64,000 nt of DNA. Origin: Mucilaginibacter flavidus (GTDB lineage: Bacteria; Bacteroidota; Bacteroidia; Sphingobacteriales; Sphingobacteriaceae). Made by a program: the position numbers and the translations under genes. The stretch lies in assembly GCF_024055575.1 (NCBI RefSeq), contig NZ_JAMXOE010000016.1, positions 1 through 64,000 of the forward strand, written 5' to 3'. The notes under the pieces are model-generated. The model had not been told where the DNA came from and did no database searches. It saw only the letters and a list, made by a program, of their open reading frames with translations. Numbering within the stretch: the first letter of the stretch is position 1; every line of letters begins with the position of its first letter. Positions 24,351 to 33,472 of this stretch are shown here, in pieces.

Positions 24351-24536
24351 ATGAAAAGGACTTTAGGCGTTTTATTAATTTCGTTTGCATGCCTTTGGCT
24401 TCTCGGAATATTGGTGGCGTATAGCGACAGCCTTATGACGAATGGCCATACTAGTTTATACTCTGGCGTATGTTTCGCTATGATTGTGGCGGGGATATTC
24501 TTAATATCTTTTGATAGACGTAATAGAACGCGTTAA
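24351..24536 (+). CDS. Small two-helix membrane protein
   Basis: A 61-residue ORF from ATG 24351; the frame also opens with GTG at 24342, which I consider less likely. 'LGVLLISFACLWLLGILVAY' and 'LYSGVCFAMIVAGIFLISF' are two clear membrane segments with basic residues at both ends (MKRT..., DRRNRTR), so both termini should face the cytoplasm. It stands alone between the divergent M1 peptidase gene and the convergent prenyl synthase gene. No family is recognised and no promoter box is evident. Confidence 0.55.
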   Translation: MKRTLGVLLISFACLWLLGILVAYSDSLMTNGHTSLYSGVCFAMIVAGIFLISFDRRNRTR

Positions 24537-24574
24537 GTTTCCTATATACTTATAAAATATTGCCGCCTTGTAAT

Positions 24575-25633
24575 TCAATTCTCCCTCACCAGCAACCCAT
24601 CCGCAAAATTACGCAGGTATTGTTTATGTTCTTCGGGCAAATTAATGGCATCAAGCGCTTCGAAAGCTTTGTCGGCATACTGCTGCATTACATCTTCGGC
24701 ATATTGCCTTATGTTTAATGCGTTGTAAATAGCCGTTACTGCTTCAACTTTTTCCGCCGCGTCGAATTGCTTTAAGGCGGTCCATCTATCCAGTTCGGCA
24801 ACTTGTGGCGCGTTTGCCAGTTCGAGTGCTTTTATCTGTAGGTAAGTTTTTTTGTTCGAGATAATGTCACCGCCAACTTGTTTGCCGAATTTCTCAGGAT
24901 CGCCGTAAACATCCAGGATGTCATCCTGTAACTGGAAGGCAAGACCAACGTTCTCGCCAAAGTGGCTCAACAGTTCGGCATCTTTTGCATCAGCACCACC
25001 AATCAATGCACCAATCTTTAACGCACCACCCAATACTACTGCGGTTTTCAGGCGTATCATATTCAAATACTCATCTATATTCACATGGTTCAATTCCTCA
25101 AACTCCATGTCCAGTTGCTGACCTTCGCAAACGCCAACAGCGGTAGTGTTAAATATATCAAGTATTGGGCGCAACAGGCGGTCTTCCACCTGCATCATCA
25201 GCTTGTAGCCTTCTACCAGCATCACATCGCCCGAAAGGATGGCTGCATTCTTATTCCAGCGCTCGTGCACGGTTGTATGGCCTCGGCGCAAGGGGGCGTT
25301 ATCCATAATATCATCGTGCATCAGTGTGAAATTGTGAAAGACTTCTATGGCCAGGGCCGGTTTGATTGCTGCATCCACGTCGCCGCCAAATAAATCGCAA
25401 GCCATCAGCAGCAATGCAGGGCGCATCCGTTTGCCGCCGAGGGAGAGGATGTAAGTTAAAGGCTCATATAATTGTGCAGGGTATCCCGGGAAATTCAGCT
25501 CTTTTACTGCATCACTGATAATCTCCTGCAGCTCATTCAATTGTTTCATGTGTTTCTTATTCGCGGCAACGTCGTCAATATCATGGTACGCCTGTGGTAC
25601 CCATTCGGGCCTAATTATTTTATCCGCTGCCAT
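24575..25633 (-). CDS. Polyprenyl (geranylgeranyl/farnesyl-type) diphosphate synthase
   Basis: The enzyme condenses isopentenyl diphosphate with allylic diphosphates to make prenyl chains for quinones, carotenoids or lipid carriers. Both Asp-rich motifs are present: 'LMHDDIMD' with 'PLRRGHTTVH' after it (first), and 'LQDDILDVYGD' (second), along with 'LGGKRMRPALLLMA'. The frame gives 352 residues, but relatives begin near 'MKQLNELQEIIS', so the start at 25549 (324 residues) is a serious alternative to 25633. It lies 14 bp downstream of rnr on the same strand and is probably co-transcribed. Confidence 0.92.
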   Translation of the reverse strand: MAADKIIRPEWVPQAYHDIDDVAANKKHMKQLNELQEIISDAVKELNFPGYPAQLYEPLTYILSLGGKRMRPALLLMACDLFGGDVDAAIKPALAIEVFHNFTLMHDDIMDNAPLRRGHTTVHERWNKNAAILSGDVMLVEGYKLMMQVEDRLLRPILDIFNTTAVGVCEGQQLDMEFEELNHVNIDEYLNMIRLKTAVVLGGALKIGALIGGADAKDAELLSHFGENVGLAFQLQDDILDVYGDPEKFGKQVGGDIISNKKTYLQIKALELANAPQVAELDRWTALKQFDAAEKVEAVTAIYNALNIRQYAEDVMQQYADKAFEALDAINLPEEHKQYLRNFADGLLVREN

Positions 25634-25647
25634 TTTTTGATTTGCAT

Positions 25648-27783
25648 TTAATCCTGCACTAACGAAAAGTCAATCTGTTTCTTGGTCAAATCAACATTTT
25701 TCACCCTTATTTGCACCTCATCGCCAAGCTGGTAAACCTTCTTTTTGCGCTGGCCGATAATAGCATAATTTTTTTCGTCTAATGTATAAAAGTCGTCGGA
25801 TATATCGCGCAGCCGTATCATGCCTTCGCACTTATTCTCGATAATCTCCACATACATGCCCCATTCGGTAACGCCTGATATTACGCCGCTAAACACGTTG
25901 CCCACCTGGTCGCGCAGGTATTCGGCCTGTTTGTATTTAACTGAAGCACGTTCCGCATCAGCTGCTTTCTTTTCCATCTGTGAGCTGTGCTGGCACAGCT
26001 TTTCGTAATGCTCCTCGTTAGCTGATTGCCCGCCATTTAAATAATGAAACAGCAACCGGTGAACCATCACATCCGGGTAGCGGCGGATAGGAGAGGTAAA
26101 GTGCGTATAATGGTCGAACGCCAGGCCGTAGTGGCTGGAGCTTTTGGTAGTATAAATAGCTTTCGCCATTGAGCGGATAGCCAGTTGCGTAAGTACGTTT
26201 TGCTCCTTTTTGCCTTCCACATCTTCCATTAAATAATTAAGGGATTTTGCAGTTTCTTTATCCGACTTGGTGTTTATCTTATACCCAAACTTTGCAGCAA
26301 ACTGGGCAAAATTGGCCAACGCATCTGGTTTGGGTGTGTCGTGTACGCGGTAAACAAAAGTGTATTTATGCTTGCCTTTGCCCATTTTGCTTACGTGCTC
26401 GGCAACTTTGCGGTTTGCAAGCAGCATAAAGTCTTCTATCAGCTTGTGTGCATCCTTGCGTTCTTTAACATAAACGCCGGTTGGCTTTCCGGTTTCATCA
26501 AGCTTAAATTTTACTTCGGTAGTTTCAAAGCTGATGGCGCCGTTTTTAAATTTTCGCTCACGCAGCTTGTAGGCCAAGGCATTCAGCTTTAATATTTCCT
26601 GTTCAAAATCGCCGGTTTTGTTTTCAATAACCTCCTGTACTTCTTCGTACGTAAAGCGCCTGTTTGAGTGGATAACCGTTTTGCCAAACCATTGGTTGAT
26701 CACATGCGCATCCTCGTCCATTTCAAACACCGCGGCAAAGCAAAGCTTGTCTTCTTTTGGGCGTAATGAACACAATCCGTTCGACAAACGTTCCGGGAGC
26801 ATCGGTATAACCCTGTCGACCAGGTAAACCGATGTCGCGCGGTCAAGGGCTTCTTTATCCAAAGCTGAGTCGGGCATTATATAATGCGATACATCAGCAA
26901 TGTGTACACCTACTTCATAATTACCGTTCTCCAGTACCCTGAATGATAGCGCGTCATCAAAATCCTTGGCATCAAATGGGTCGATGGTAAAAGTCGTAAC
27001 ATTTCTGAAATCGCGCCTTTTGGCAATTTCTTCAGGTGTGATAACATCTGATATTTCTTCCGACTCATGCTCAACCTCGGCAGGGAATGCCAATGGGAAA
27101 CCATACTCTGCGAGTATGGCATTCATTTCCGTATTATTGTCGCCCTGTTTACCTAAAATATGTTTAATACGGCCAATCGGGTTCTTAGCATCAACCGGCC
27201 AGTCAGTAATTTCAGCAACTGCTTTTATTCCGTTTTTGGCGCCGTTCAGTTCGCTCATCGGGATAAAAATATCGTGCATCATTTTGCGGTCGTCGGGAAT
27301 GAAGAACGCGAAACGTTCGGATAGCTTTACAATACCAGTAAACTCCATTTTGGCGCGCTGCAGTATTTCGATTACTTCGCCCTCTTTGTGTTTTCCTTTG
27401 CTTTTGGCGTAAACGTAAACCTTAACACGGTCGCCGTTTAAAGCGGTGCGCAGTTTACGCGGAGCAACGAAAATGTCACTTTCAAACTCATCATCGGTAA
27501 TTATAAATGCCGAACCATCAGCTGTAAGGTCAACTTTACCTTCAATAAACGTTTTAAGCTCAAGTAATTGGAACTTGCCATGGGTGATTTCTTTTAAGAC
27601 GCCTTTTTTAGTTTCGTCCTTCAGGACATTGAATATAATTTCGTTCGCTTCAGAATCGCGGATATTTAGTTTTGCTGCAACTTGCTTTGTATTTAATGGC
27701 GTATTGCCGTTTTGTTCAAATATATCAAGCACCAGTTGCGTGAATACTTTATTTATAGATGAACTGTTTTTCTTTTTAGACAT
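25648..27783 (-). CDS. rnr: Ribonuclease R
   Basis: The 711-residue 3'-5' exoribonuclease degrades structured RNA. It shows an N-terminal winged-helix region, cold-shock OB domains, the catalytic RNB domain with 'FTIDPFDAKDFDDAL' (Mg-binding aspartates, around residues 267-280) and 'DRVIPMLPERLSNGLCSL', and a C-terminal S1 domain ('GVTEWGMYVEI'). Length is typical of Bacteroidota RNase R. A TATCTTTG promoter box lies 22 bases ahead of the start. The prenyl synthase gene follows 14 bp downstream. Confidence 0.95.
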   Translation of the reverse strand: MSKKKNSSSINKVFTQLVLDIFEQNGNTPLNTKQVAAKLNIRDSEANEIIFNVLKDETKKGVLKEITHGKFQLLELKTFIEGKVDLTADGSAFIITDDEFESDIFVAPRKLRTALNGDRVKVYVYAKSKGKHKEGEVIEILQRAKMEFTGIVKLSERFAFFIPDDRKMMHDIFIPMSELNGAKNGIKAVAEITDWPVDAKNPIGRIKHILGKQGDNNTEMNAILAEYGFPLAFPAEVEHESEEISDVITPEEIAKRRDFRNVTTFTIDPFDAKDFDDALSFRVLENGNYEVGVHIADVSHYIMPDSALDKEALDRATSVYLVDRVIPMLPERLSNGLCSLRPKEDKLCFAAVFEMDEDAHVINQWFGKTVIHSNRRFTYEEVQEVIENKTGDFEQEILKLNALAYKLRERKFKNGAISFETTEVKFKLDETGKPTGVYVKERKDAHKLIEDFMLLANRKVAEHVSKMGKGKHKYTFVYRVHDTPKPDALANFAQFAAKFGYKINTKSDKETAKSLNYLMEDVEGKKEQNVLTQLAIRSMAKAIYTTKSSSHYGLAFDHYTHFTSPIRRYPDVMVHRLLFHYLNGGQSANEEHYEKLCQHSSQMEKKAADAERASVKYKQAEYLRDQVGNVFSGVISGVTEWGMYVEIIENKCEGMIRLRDISDDFYTLDEKNYAIIGQRKKKVYQLGDEVQIRVKNVDLTKKQIDFSLVQD

Positions 27784-27805
27784 AGATAGAATTAATGTAT
27801 CACTG

Positions 27806-27813
27806 CAAAGATA
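27806..27813 (-). promoter_or_regulatory. -7 promoter box of rnr
   Basis: The minus strand reads TATCTTTG, an exact TAnnTTTG match, 22 bases ahead of the rnr ATG. The usual -33 TTG is not at the standard distance; a TTG stands 10 bases upstream. Confidence 0.5.
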
Positions 27814-27828
27814 CGATTGTTTTCAATG

Positions 27829-27853
27829 CGGAATGCGGAGTGTCGATTGCGGA
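27829..27853. repeat. GCGGAATGCGGAGTG-type short repeat
   Basis: The stretch reads GCGGAATGCGGAGTGTCGAT followed by TGCGG, and is the reverse-oriented counterpart of the TCCGCAATC...CCGCATTC motif at 13757-13788. Confidence 0.45.
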
Positions 27854-27894
27854 ACGTTTTGAATGTGAGAAATTGAAATGCATGGTACTTTTTA

Positions 27895-28503
27895 TCAATT
27901 CGAAGCATTTTCTTCATCAAACTTTTTTAGCTCTTTTGATGATTTACCTGATAACACATCAGGCAGCCAATTCAGAAGATCTGGGTCGTTGATAGTTTTG
28001 TTGTTTTGTGTATTGTTTATAAGTGCTATGACTTCGGGGTTGGTATAATTATCAATAATTATCCGTTTTTGTAAAAAATCAGGCGAGATGGCATGGTCTA
28101 ATATGGTGACTGGTAACTTCCTGGCATTGTACAAATCAAGAACGGTGTTGCATAACTTAACATAGTCGTGCACATCGAGGTTTTGCATTGCACAGATAGA
28201 TATTGCCACTTGACCTGTATTAAATTTTCCATCGTTTAAAAATGAAAGTACATCGTTAAAGTAAAACTTACTATGTTCAAGTACATTTACAAAAGGCTTG
28301 TCAGCTAAAAGCTCTTCATAAAAGTCAAGTGTGTCATTTCTATGTTTCCCGATAAAACTAATGAAATCGATTTTGTTAAAATTTGCTTCCTGTTGATGCT
28401 GTTGTATTGGCTTGCTATGATTAGCTTTTTCTGTGCAACCGAAAACAATACACGATAGAATTGGAAAAAGTGCGCTGATGTACGGGTTGGTTTTTATAAT
28501 CAT
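27895..28503 (-). CDS. Hypothetical lipoprotein
   Basis: The 202-residue product begins with a hydrophobic segment ending in 'CIVFGCTEKAN', a lipobox-like end with Cys near residue 23, so it is probably a periplasmic or surface lipoprotein. The remainder is helical and contains 'ISICAMQNLDVHDYVKLCN' and 'DHAISPDFLQKRIIIDNYTN'. I do not recognise a family. It lies 8 bp downstream of the fused ABC ATPase gene on the same strand and could be co-transcribed, although nothing else connects them. Confidence 0.6.
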   Translation of the reverse strand: MIIKTNPYISALFPILSCIVFGCTEKANHSKPIQQHQQEANFNKIDFISFIGKHRNDTLDFYEELLADKPFVNVLEHSKFYFNDVLSFLNDGKFNTGQVAISICAMQNLDVHDYVKLCNTVLDLYNARKLPVTILDHAISPDFLQKRIIIDNYTNPEVIALINNTQNNKTINDPDLLNWLPDVLSGKSSKELKKFDEENASN

Positions 28504-28511
28504 ATCAAACT

Positions 28512-30215
28512 TTACCTTCCTGGAATAGAAGCAATCAACCTCTTCGTATATTCTTCCTTCGGATGATAGTAAATCTCATCCGGGTCGCCCATTTCCACAA
28601 TTTCGCCCTTGTTCATCACCATCATCCTGTCCGAAATATGTTTAATCACCGCCAAATCGTGCGAGATAAAAATATAAGTCAAATTAAACTCCTGTTGTAA
28701 CTCCCTTATCAAGTTAAGCACCTGCGCCTGTACCGATACATCCAGTGCCGAAACAGATTCATCGCAAATGATAAACTTAGGCTGCAACGCCAGTGCACGG
28801 GCAATTACTATCCTTTGCCGCTGCCCACCGGAAAATTCGTATGGGTAACGGTTAAAATGCTCGGGCAGCAGGTTTACGCGTTCCAACAGTTCAAGTACCT
28901 TCTTTTTGCGTTTACTGTCGTTCGTGTAAAACTGGTGGACTTGCAATGGCTCCATTAATGAGTCGCCAACAGTTAGGCGTGGGTTGAGGGATGAGTAGGG
29001 GTCCTGGAAAATGATTTGTATATCCTTCCGGACATCGCGCAGGTCGTCTTTCTGTAACGAGCGTAAATCGGTTCCGCTAAATTCTATACTACCGGATGTC
29101 GGCTCTATCAACCTCAAAATACTGCGGCCAAGCGTTGTTTTGCCGCAACCGGATTCGCCAACAAGCCCCAGTGTTTCGCCCGGATAAACATCAAAGCTTA
29201 CTTCGTTAACAGCTTTAACAAACGATTTCGACCTAACGAACATGCCGCCACCCTGCGGAAACCATGTGCTGAGTTTGTTTATTTTCAGCAGCGGCTGCTG
29301 ACTGTATAGTTTACTTTTCCGGTCGGCAATTTCCTGCGGTTGATAAGCGTAGCCTTCCCTTATTTTTTTTATGCTGTCGGCTTTTTTGTTTTCTGTATCT
29401 AAGAAATCCGCAATTACCGGCAGCTTCTTCAAATTTAAGGCAGGCACCGGCCGGCAGGCCAGCAAACCTTTTGTATATGGATGTTTTGGATGTTGAAATA
29501 GTTGTTTTACAGGTGCTTCTTCCACCACCTCGCCCTTGTACATCACCAGCACCCGGTCGGCAATTTCGCTGATAACACCAAGGTCGTGCGATATAAATAT
29601 CAAGCTCATGTTACGCTCAGCCTTCAGCTTTAGCAATAATTCGATAATGGTTTTCTGCACAGTAACATCCAGTGCGGTAGTTGGCTCATCGGCAATTAAT
29701 ATTTCCGGGTTGCATGATAACGCCATGGCTATCATCACCCTTTGCTTTTGTCCGCCGGATATTTGATGTGGGTAACTGTCAAATATCGCTTCTGGTCGTG
29801 GCAACTGAACTTCATTAAAAAGAGCTATGGTTCTTTCTTTTGCCGCGGCTTTGCTTACTTTTAAGTGCAATTGAATTGCTTCGGTGATTTGGTACCCGCA
29901 AGTTAACACCGGGTTAAGCGACGTCATAGGTTCCTGGAAAATCATCGCCATTTGGTTGCCGCGGATGGTGCGCATTTCACTTTCAGGAATGCTGCATAAA
30001 CTATTGTTATTCAGTAGAATATGTCCACTTATTTCAGCTTGTTTTTTATCCAGCAAACGCATCAACGCGAGTGATGTTACCGACTTGCCCGAACCTGATT
30101 CGCCGACTATGCCGATGGTTTCACCCTTCTGCAGTTTAAATGATATTCCTTTAACCGCTTCAAATAAGCCGTTTTGAGTTTTAAATCTTACCGAAAGGTC
30201 TTGTACCTGCAGCAT
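28512..30215 (-). CDS. Fused oligopeptide/dipeptide-type ABC transporter ATPase (DppD-DppF-like)
   Basis: Two complete ATP-binding cassettes in one ~567-residue chain: 'GESGSGKSVTS' with signature 'ISGGQKQRVMIAMAL', then 'GESGCGKTTLG' with 'FSGGQRQRIVIARAL'. Each is followed by the C-terminal extension typical of OppD/OppF ('HPKHPYTKGLLACRP', 'HPKEEYTKRLIASIPGR'). Such fusions (GsiA-like) energise peptide or glutathione uptake. I start at the ATG 30215-30213, which overlaps the TAA of the exonuclease gene (TAATG); the frame runs 24 bases further upstream. No permease or binding protein is nearby, so its membrane partners are elsewhere. Confidence 0.9.
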   Translation of the reverse strand: MLQVQDLSVRFKTQNGLFEAVKGISFKLQKGETIGIVGESGSGKSVTSLALMRLLDKKQAEISGHILLNNNSLCSIPESEMRTIRGNQMAMIFQEPMTSLNPVLTCGYQITEAIQLHLKVSKAAAKERTIALFNEVQLPRPEAIFDSYPHQISGGQKQRVMIAMALSCNPEILIADEPTTALDVTVQKTIIELLLKLKAERNMSLIFISHDLGVISEIADRVLVMYKGEVVEEAPVKQLFQHPKHPYTKGLLACRPVPALNLKKLPVIADFLDTENKKADSIKKIREGYAYQPQEIADRKSKLYSQQPLLKINKLSTWFPQGGGMFVRSKSFVKAVNEVSFDVYPGETLGLVGESGCGKTTLGRSILRLIEPTSGSIEFSGTDLRSLQKDDLRDVRKDIQIIFQDPYSSLNPRLTVGDSLMEPLQVHQFYTNDSKRKKKVLELLERVNLLPEHFNRYPYEFSGGQRQRIVIARALALQPKFIICDESVSALDVSVQAQVLNLIRELQQEFNLTYIFISHDLAVIKHISDRMMVMNKGEIVEMGDPDEIYYHPKEEYTKRLIASIPGR

Positions 30216-30925
30216 TATGTACCAACTATGGTTATACACTCGTCAGTAATCAATTCCTCGCCGCGGTAGCGCCTCAGCAATTGGGCTGTTGCCACTACAT
30301 CTTTTTGGCAATAGGTGCTGATACGGTCGAGTTCGTTATCAACCCAGTAAACTTTACCGACCATACTACCATCGATGTCATCTTTCGGAGTAGGTATATT
30401 GAAGATTGCCGTAAGCAGGCTAAGCGACGTGTAGTTTTTATAATCCCCGAACTTCCAGAGTTCCATAGTATCCAGGTGGTTTATTTCCCATGGTTTTTTG
30501 CCGGCAAGCTCCAGTTGACTGGGTATCCGTACACCATTTACCAGCATGCGGCGGCAGATGTAGGGGAAATCAAATTCTTTGCCGTTATGTGCACAAAGTA
30601 TCAAACTTGCGGGCTGGCCATTTAGCAAAGCAGCGAACTTTTCCAGTAACTCTTTTTCATTGTGCGATGCGATAGATTTTACCCTTAAGCCAACATTGCG
30701 GCCATTGGTAAATATACCCATGGATATGCAGATTATCTTGCCGAATTCGGCCCAGATACCGGCCCGTTCGTAAAAAGATTCAGCGGTTTCTTCCTTGCGC
30801 TGGTGCAAGGTTTTAAGGTCCCACAATTTTTGAAAGTGCTCCGGAACTTCGTCGAAACTTTTGTATTGTGGCACAGTTTCAATATCAAGTACCATCAGGT
30901 TATGAAGGTCGTATTGTTCGAGCAT
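30215..30925 (-). CDS. PolB-type 3'-5' exonuclease (DEDDy, RNase H fold)
   Basis: A 236-residue stand-alone exonuclease domain. The acidic motifs are present: 'LMVLDIETVP' (Exo I, DxE), 'LILCAHNGKEFDFPYICRR' (Exo II, Asp in EFDFP) and 'ISTYCQKDVVATAQL' (Exo III, Y-x3-D). This matches the predicted PolB-like 3'-5' exonuclease family, which probably trims single-stranded DNA ends in repair; the exact substrate is unproven. Its stop overlaps the start of the ABC ATPase gene by one base, implying a shared transcript. Confidence 0.85.
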   Translation of the reverse strand: MLEQYDLHNLMVLDIETVPQYKSFDEVPEHFQKLWDLKTLHQRKEETAESFYERAGIWAEFGKIICISMGIFTNGRNVGLRVKSIASHNEKELLEKFAALLNGQPASLILCAHNGKEFDFPYICRRMLVNGVRIPSQLELAGKKPWEINHLDTMELWKFGDYKNYTSLSLLTAIFNIPTPKDDIDGSMVGKVYWVDNELDRISTYCQKDVVATAQLLRRYRGEELITDECITIVGT

Positions 30926-30962
30926 TTAGTAGTGTTTGTATTTTTGAGGCAAGATAGTAAAT

Positions 30963-30998
30963 CAGTTGACAGTTTGCAGTCGGCAGTGAGCAGTTTTT
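30963..30998. repeat. AGTTGACAGTTTGCAGTCGGCAGT-type short repeats
   Basis: Imperfect units of 7-10 bases (AGTTGAC, AGTTTGC, AGTCGGC, AGTGAGC, AGTTTTT) follow one another. The reverse complement contains ACTGCCGACTGC, matching the ACTGCCCACT units at 16274-16300. Confidence 0.45.
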
Positions 30999-31073
30999 AA
31001 TGATGACGGGCTAAAATTTACATTTAAACCATCCAGTTCCGGCCATTACTATTAACCATCATCTATGAACTAA

Positions 31074-33464
31074 TCACTTAGCCAGTATTTCAAACCCTAT
31101 GTGAACAGTATTACCATTCCCATCAACCAAGGTTAGCGTATGCTTTCCCGCTTGCGGGTTTAGCGCTATCTGATGAAAGTCTTTCGTTTTGCCTATATAC
31201 TTATCGTCCAAATGCCAGAATATTTTTACACCTGCCACCCTGTGCGCTGCATTGAAAATAACCCTGCCGCGCGTGCCATCTGCTTCCAGCGGCACATAAA
31301 TTTTAGCGCCGTCTTTTGGGTAGATAACTTCCATCGGCTGGGCGCTTTCGCCCTGCACACAATCAGGCCGGAAAGGCGGCAGCACCCGGTATTGATAATT
31401 TTTAGTTTTATAATAATACTCCATTGATGGCGGCAACACAAACCAGTTTTTGTTAACGATTTGATTTGGTGGTACACAATTGCCCGTAACCTGCCACTTG
31501 CCATCAGCGCTAAGATGAACCAATTGGTGATAGGGGCATACCTGTACTTTGAGTCCGCTTTTTGGCACCCACATATCGTCGGTATCATCACAATACTGCC
31601 CGGCACGGTAGCCGCTTTGGTGGCACACTTTTATTTTTACCATTTCGCCAACCGGCATTTCAAACCAGTCGCGCGTAACAGGCAGCAGCCTGAATATCTC
31701 GAAAAGGGCAGGGGCGGCGGTGTTTATTCCGGTAAGGTTTGGCCTGCCTTCGCCATCCGTATTACCCACCCAAACGCCCACAACATATTTCGGCGTTATA
31801 CCAATCGCCCAGCCATCCCTGAAACCAAAACTTGTCCCGGTTTTCCAGGCAACCCGCTGGCTCGAGCTGAATTGCTGCCATAGCATTTCTTCGCCGGGCC
31901 GCATTACTTCCTCCATTGCCTGCAAAGTATAATAAATAGAACCCGCATCCAACAGCCCTGTTTTTTCAAATTCAGGCTTCGGTTTTTCACTTATATTATA
32001 AACGGGGTTATGGTAATCTGCCGGGTCGTATTTGCCATTGTATTTGTTGTAGTGGTTTAGTACTCGCGCCATATCGGCGTAAGCCCCGGTAAGTTCCCAA
32101 AGCGTGTTTTCGCCGCCGCCTAGAATAAGCGATAAGCCATAATGATCGGCAGGTTTGCTTAGGGTAGTAATACGCATTTTATGAAGCGCGTCATAAAACC
32201 TCTCGTACTTAAACTGTTGTAGCATTTTTACAGCCGGAACATTTAGCGAGCGCGACAAGGCCCTCGATGCCGGCACAGCCCCGTCATAACCCAAATCGAA
32301 ATTCTCCGGGTGATAGCCGGCAATTTGTGTAGGGATATCCGGCATCAGGCTGTTCGGAAGTAGTAGCCCATCATGCAGCATATTGGCGTAAAGGATAGGT
32401 TTAAGCGTACTGCCCGGGCTACGCGGCGCATCAACCACATCCACATCGCTTTCCATCTCGGGGTCTTCGGGGTGTGCTATGTTACCTGCGTAGGCCAGTG
32501 CCGCCCCCGTTTCCACATCAAGCACCACCGCAGCTATATTATTTACCTGGTTCGACTTTAATACCTGGTGGTGCCGCTCCAATATTTCATTTACTTGTTG
32601 TTGCAAGGCTGAGCGTATGCTGGTTTTAAGCCGGGTATCGCCATGGGTGTTATTCTTATGGTCGGTTTTAAAACGCTGCAGCAGGTGCGGGGCAAGCTGA
32701 GGTAAGGGCACGGGTCTGTCGGGCACGGGTTCAAACTTTGCCAGCGCCGCTGTGGTTGAATCAATTATTTTCTGTTGATAAAGTTTGTCGAGCAGCAGGT
32801 TTCTTTTTTTCAAAAGAATTTGCCTGTTCCTGCCCGGATGCACCAGCGACGGCGAATTTGGCAGTACTGCCATTGCCGCCATCTCGCCCCAGGACAACTT
32901 ATCCGGGCTGCGGCCAAAATACCGCCACGACGCTGCATCCAACCCAATAACATTGCTGCCAAAAGGAGCATTACTGGCATAAAGCGACAGTATTTCCCCC
33001 TTGCTATAACCAACCTCCAGCCGCACAGCCATAAATATTTCACTTATTTTGTTCCAGATGTTGCGTTTATGCTTGGTGGCCAGCCGAATAACCTGCATTG
33101 TAATGGTACTACCTCCACTGGTTACTTTTTTCGAACGGAAGTTTTGTTTAATAGCTCTACCCATCGCAAGCGCGTCAAAACCGGGATGGTGCATAAAGCG
33201 CTTGTCCTCAAAGGCAATAATACATTGCTTAAATTTTTCGGGCACATTAGCGTTTGGCGGGAAGCGCCATTGGCCATCAGTAGCGATGGAGGCGCCAAGC
33301 AACTGGCCATCGGCATCATCAATAACGTACGACGTTGGGCTGTTAAATAGTGGCTTGGGTAAAGAAAACCAGAACACGATAAACAAAGCCAATAAAAACG
33401 CGAGTATTATTATTACTTTTGGTTTTTTAAGAAAAGTTTTTAGTCGATTTAAACCCAGTCGCAT
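31074..33464 (-). CDS. pbpC: Penicillin-binding protein 1C (bifunctional class A PBP)
   Basis: The 796-residue inner-membrane enzyme has one N-terminal helix (about 15-35) and a GT51 glycosyltransferase domain with catalytic E86 in 'IIAFEDKRF' and 'SGGSTITMQ'. The transpeptidase domain has all three boxes: 'SPGSTLKP' (S-x-x-K), 'SRSLNVP' (S-x-N) and 'WKTGTSFGFRDGW' (KTG). It ends with the PBP1C-specific C-terminal domain ('AGKHTLTLVDGNGNTVHIGF'). It polymerises and crosslinks peptidoglycan. The alpha-2-macroglobulin gene often paired with pbpC is absent here. The divergent GT2 gene starts only 8 bp away. Confidence 0.95.
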   Translation of the reverse strand: MRLGLNRLKTFLKKPKVIIILAFLLALFIVFWFSLPKPLFNSPTSYVIDDADGQLLGASIATDGQWRFPPNANVPEKFKQCIIAFEDKRFMHHPGFDALAMGRAIKQNFRSKKVTSGGSTITMQVIRLATKHKRNIWNKISEIFMAVRLEVGYSKGEILSLYASNAPFGSNVIGLDAASWRYFGRSPDKLSWGEMAAMAVLPNSPSLVHPGRNRQILLKKRNLLLDKLYQQKIIDSTTAALAKFEPVPDRPVPLPQLAPHLLQRFKTDHKNNTHGDTRLKTSIRSALQQQVNEILERHHQVLKSNQVNNIAAVVLDVETGAALAYAGNIAHPEDPEMESDVDVVDAPRSPGSTLKPILYANMLHDGLLLPNSLMPDIPTQIAGYHPENFDLGYDGAVPASRALSRSLNVPAVKMLQQFKYERFYDALHKMRITTLSKPADHYGLSLILGGGENTLWELTGAYADMARVLNHYNKYNGKYDPADYHNPVYNISEKPKPEFEKTGLLDAGSIYYTLQAMEEVMRPGEEMLWQQFSSSQRVAWKTGTSFGFRDGWAIGITPKYVVGVWVGNTDGEGRPNLTGINTAAPALFEIFRLLPVTRDWFEMPVGEMVKIKVCHQSGYRAGQYCDDTDDMWVPKSGLKVQVCPYHQLVHLSADGKWQVTGNCVPPNQIVNKNWFVLPPSMEYYYKTKNYQYRVLPPFRPDCVQGESAQPMEVIYPKDGAKIYVPLEADGTRGRVIFNAAHRVAGVKIFWHLDDKYIGKTKDFHQIALNPQAGKHTLTLVDGNGNTVHIGFEILAK

Positions 33465-33472
33465 TTATTGGA

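Noticed and set aside
26966..27412. 148-codon plus-strand ORF opposite rnr
   Set aside because: Antisense to the cold-shock-domain region of RNase R; composition reflects the complementary strand.
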